From: an uncultured Catenibacterium sp.
GTDB taxonomy: Bacteria > Bacillota_I > Bacilli_A > Erysipelotrichales > Coprobacillaceae
Direction: 5' to 3'
Assembly (NCBI RefSeq): GCF_900764565.1
Contig: NZ_CAAFOM010000240.1
Location: 1 to 15,560, forward strand
Length of the DNA stretch: 15,560 nt
Shown: piece by piece, positions 14,209 to 15,560 of the stretch
How positions within the stretch are numbered: the first letter of the stretch is position 1
Layout of the letters: the number at the start of each line of letters is the position of its first letter
The notes under the pieces: model-generated
The model's database searches: none
Seen by the model: the letters and a program-made list of their open reading frames with translations, nothing else
Told to the model about the DNA's origin: nothing
Translations under genes and position numbers: made by a program

Positions 14209-15517
14209 TTAATCTAACGCACGTTGATAATAATGTGCTGTAATCACTGAATCCGTGATATAAATCCTTGAAAAACATGGAGATGTAGATAATGCATGAA
14301 TCATTGTTTCATGATAATCATTCATCTTATATTGTAATGAATCATCAATAAATAAGATATCCTGATGTGAGATCATAGAAGAGAGACTATATCCTAAAAC
14401 AATAGTGCATAAGCCAATCAGTGAAGAATCCTGCAGTAAAGATATTTGATTATCTTGATTAAGACATAGCTTGTCATCCTTGAGCACAAGTTCTAAACAT
14501 CCATGTGCAATTTCCTTTAATAAGCGATTTGATTGAACGAGCATTTGATTCATAAAAGATGTCATGTCTTCTTCAAGAGGCACTGTCTGTTTATGAAGTA
14601 ATGCAAGTATCTTCTGATTATTGAGGCATTCCTTCTTCTTATTTTCAATAAAGTCATCATCCACATAAATAATAAAAGAATATTTTTGAATGATATCATC
14701 ACAAAACATTTCAGCATTCTTAATCTTTTCCTCTAATGTGAGATATTCTTCTTTTACTTCTTCAATAGCCAATAATATTTCATGATAGTCCTGTTTAAGT
14801 GCTGGAAGATGTTTTTCTAGTTTATGTAGATACCCTATTTCATCTAGAAGTTTCTTATCTTCCTTATAATGAGATAAATAATCTGTATTAAGAACACTGA
14901 GTTCTCTAATAAACATCTCTTTAGAAATATCTTCTGTAATATGCAATTCTTTTTTCTTTTCAATAATCTTTTCAATGAGTCTTTGATGACGCACCATATA
15001 AGTGGCTTTTTCTATACGTTTCTTTTCTAGATCTTCTCTTGTTTTTTCTAATATGGCTTCTTTTTTAAAAAGAAGTTCTTGAGATATTTCTTTACCTTCT
15101 ATCATACAAGGTGCAGGATGATTAAGTGAGCCACATACAGGACAAGGTGTACCTTCCTTTAATTCCTTAGCAAGAATACCGGCAATACTATTCATATAAT
15201 GATGATACAAGCGCATATAGTCATCATTTTCACTACCATAAAGATATACAGCACGACTATAAGCTTGTTCTAAATCAAATAGATGGTCCTGAGAAAGTAA
15301 ATACTCATCATAAAGTAATGAAAGTTCATTTAATCCTTCTCGGCGTTTATCGATGGTCTGCTGCTGTTTCTTTCTAATAGCAGCTTTCTTTTCCATATCA
15401 TCTAGTTCAGTGACAAGCTCTATTTCACGCAATACCTTCTTTTTCTTATCCATTAAATTATTTTCTAATGAATCAAGATGATTCGAGTATAGAGAAAGAT
15501 AAGGTTTATTCTTAGTG
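14209..15517 (-). CDS. SbcC/Rad50-like protein, C-terminal part, 5' end missing, ATPase motifs degenerate
   Basis: SbcC/Rad50 proteins are SMC-like ATPases that work with the SbcD/Mre11 nuclease on DNA ends. The ~435 natural residues begin inside a coiled coil, reach the zinc hook EGTPCPVCGSLNHP (CxxC encoded at 15133-15144), return through a second coil, and end in a shortened ATPase lobe. A Walker B-like strand, DILFIDDSLQ (about 14334-14361), is present. The expected LSGGE signature is not: the aligned stretch reads SLLQDSSLIG. The catalytic Glu after Walker B is Asp. The N-terminal Walker A half would lie beyond the contig. An apparent start MCSSDL at 15534 is adapter-encoded. SbcC family is likely from the hook; retained ATPase activity is doubtful. 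Confidence 0.75.
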
Positions 15518-15560
15518 AGATCGGAAGAGCACACGTCTGAACTCCAGTCACTCCGCGAAA
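15518..15560 (+). other. Illumina TruSeq adapter with i7 index at right contig end
   Basis: From AGATCGGAAGAGC at 15518 the sequence matches the TruSeq index adapter: 34 constant bases to 15551, then the 8-base index TCCGCGAA (15552-15559, which I recall as D710), and the first constant base after it. It is not genomic. Its reverse strand creates the spurious N-terminus MCSSDL of the SbcC-like gene. Confidence 0.98.

Noticed and set aside
21..15517. CRISPR array, tRNA/rRNA, insertion sequence, prophage or defence island
   Set aside because: No direct repeats with spacers, no cloverleaf or rRNA sequence, and no transposase, integrase or phage structural genes were recognised; the genes are core metabolism and envelope functions.
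1..15560. Perfect 20-bp terminal inverted repeat at the two ends, as in a linear element or transposon
   Set aside because: Both copies are Illumina adapter sequence, and one is followed by an i7 index.

Overview
This is a 15.5 kb chromosomal contig from an AT-rich, Gram-positive-type bacterium. The LtaS-like lipoteichoic acid synthase, SpoVB/YtgP-type flippase, short ProS with a C-terminal Cys cluster, strong GGAGG ribosome binding sites, and frequent TTG/GTG codons near starts point to Bacillota. Erysipelotrichia (Catenibacterium or a relative) is my best guess, but it is an inference, not a proof. Both contig ends are Illumina TruSeq adapter: bases 1-20 and 15518-15560, the latter including an i7 index. 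Natural sequence is therefore about 21-15517, and both edge genes are truncated.

Layout, left to right. pyrE (cut at its last codons) and pyrF form a minus-strand pyrimidine pair. A solitary plus-strand SpoVB/MurJ-type flippase gene (1520-3139) follows and converges on acpP through an 11-bp bidirectional terminator. Then comes a minus-strand block. pdxY-type vitamin B6 kinase, a TatD-associated-type radical SAM protein and a CX5R tyrosine phosphatase are separated by 1 and 3 nt, so they are almost certainly one operon. After the phosphatase lies a terminator-like hairpin whose 3' arm carries the Shine-Dalgarno (SD) of a small, unrecognised gene with a possible helix-turn-helix (HTH). acpP has its own promoter.

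Divergent from pdxY is a solitary plus-strand pentapeptide-repeat gene with a Qnr-like C-terminus. It converges on a very large LTA synthase-family gene whose N-terminal half resembles a degenerate acyltransferase-3 membrane domain. Upstream are trkA-trkH (potassium uptake, 8-nt overlap), monocistronic proS, and the 3' part of an SbcC/Rad50-like gene with a zinc-hook motif but an eroded ATPase signature.

Together these are mostly housekeeping functions: pyrimidine and B6 metabolism, lipid carrier flipping and LTA polymerisation, K+ uptake, translation. I see no mobile element, CRISPR array, RNA gene or prophage, and no clearly new multi-gene system. The items most worth a second look are the SD-bearing hairpin at 3817-3863, the cysteine ladder in the pentapeptide protein, the fused LTA synthase, and the degenerate SbcC-like ATPase.
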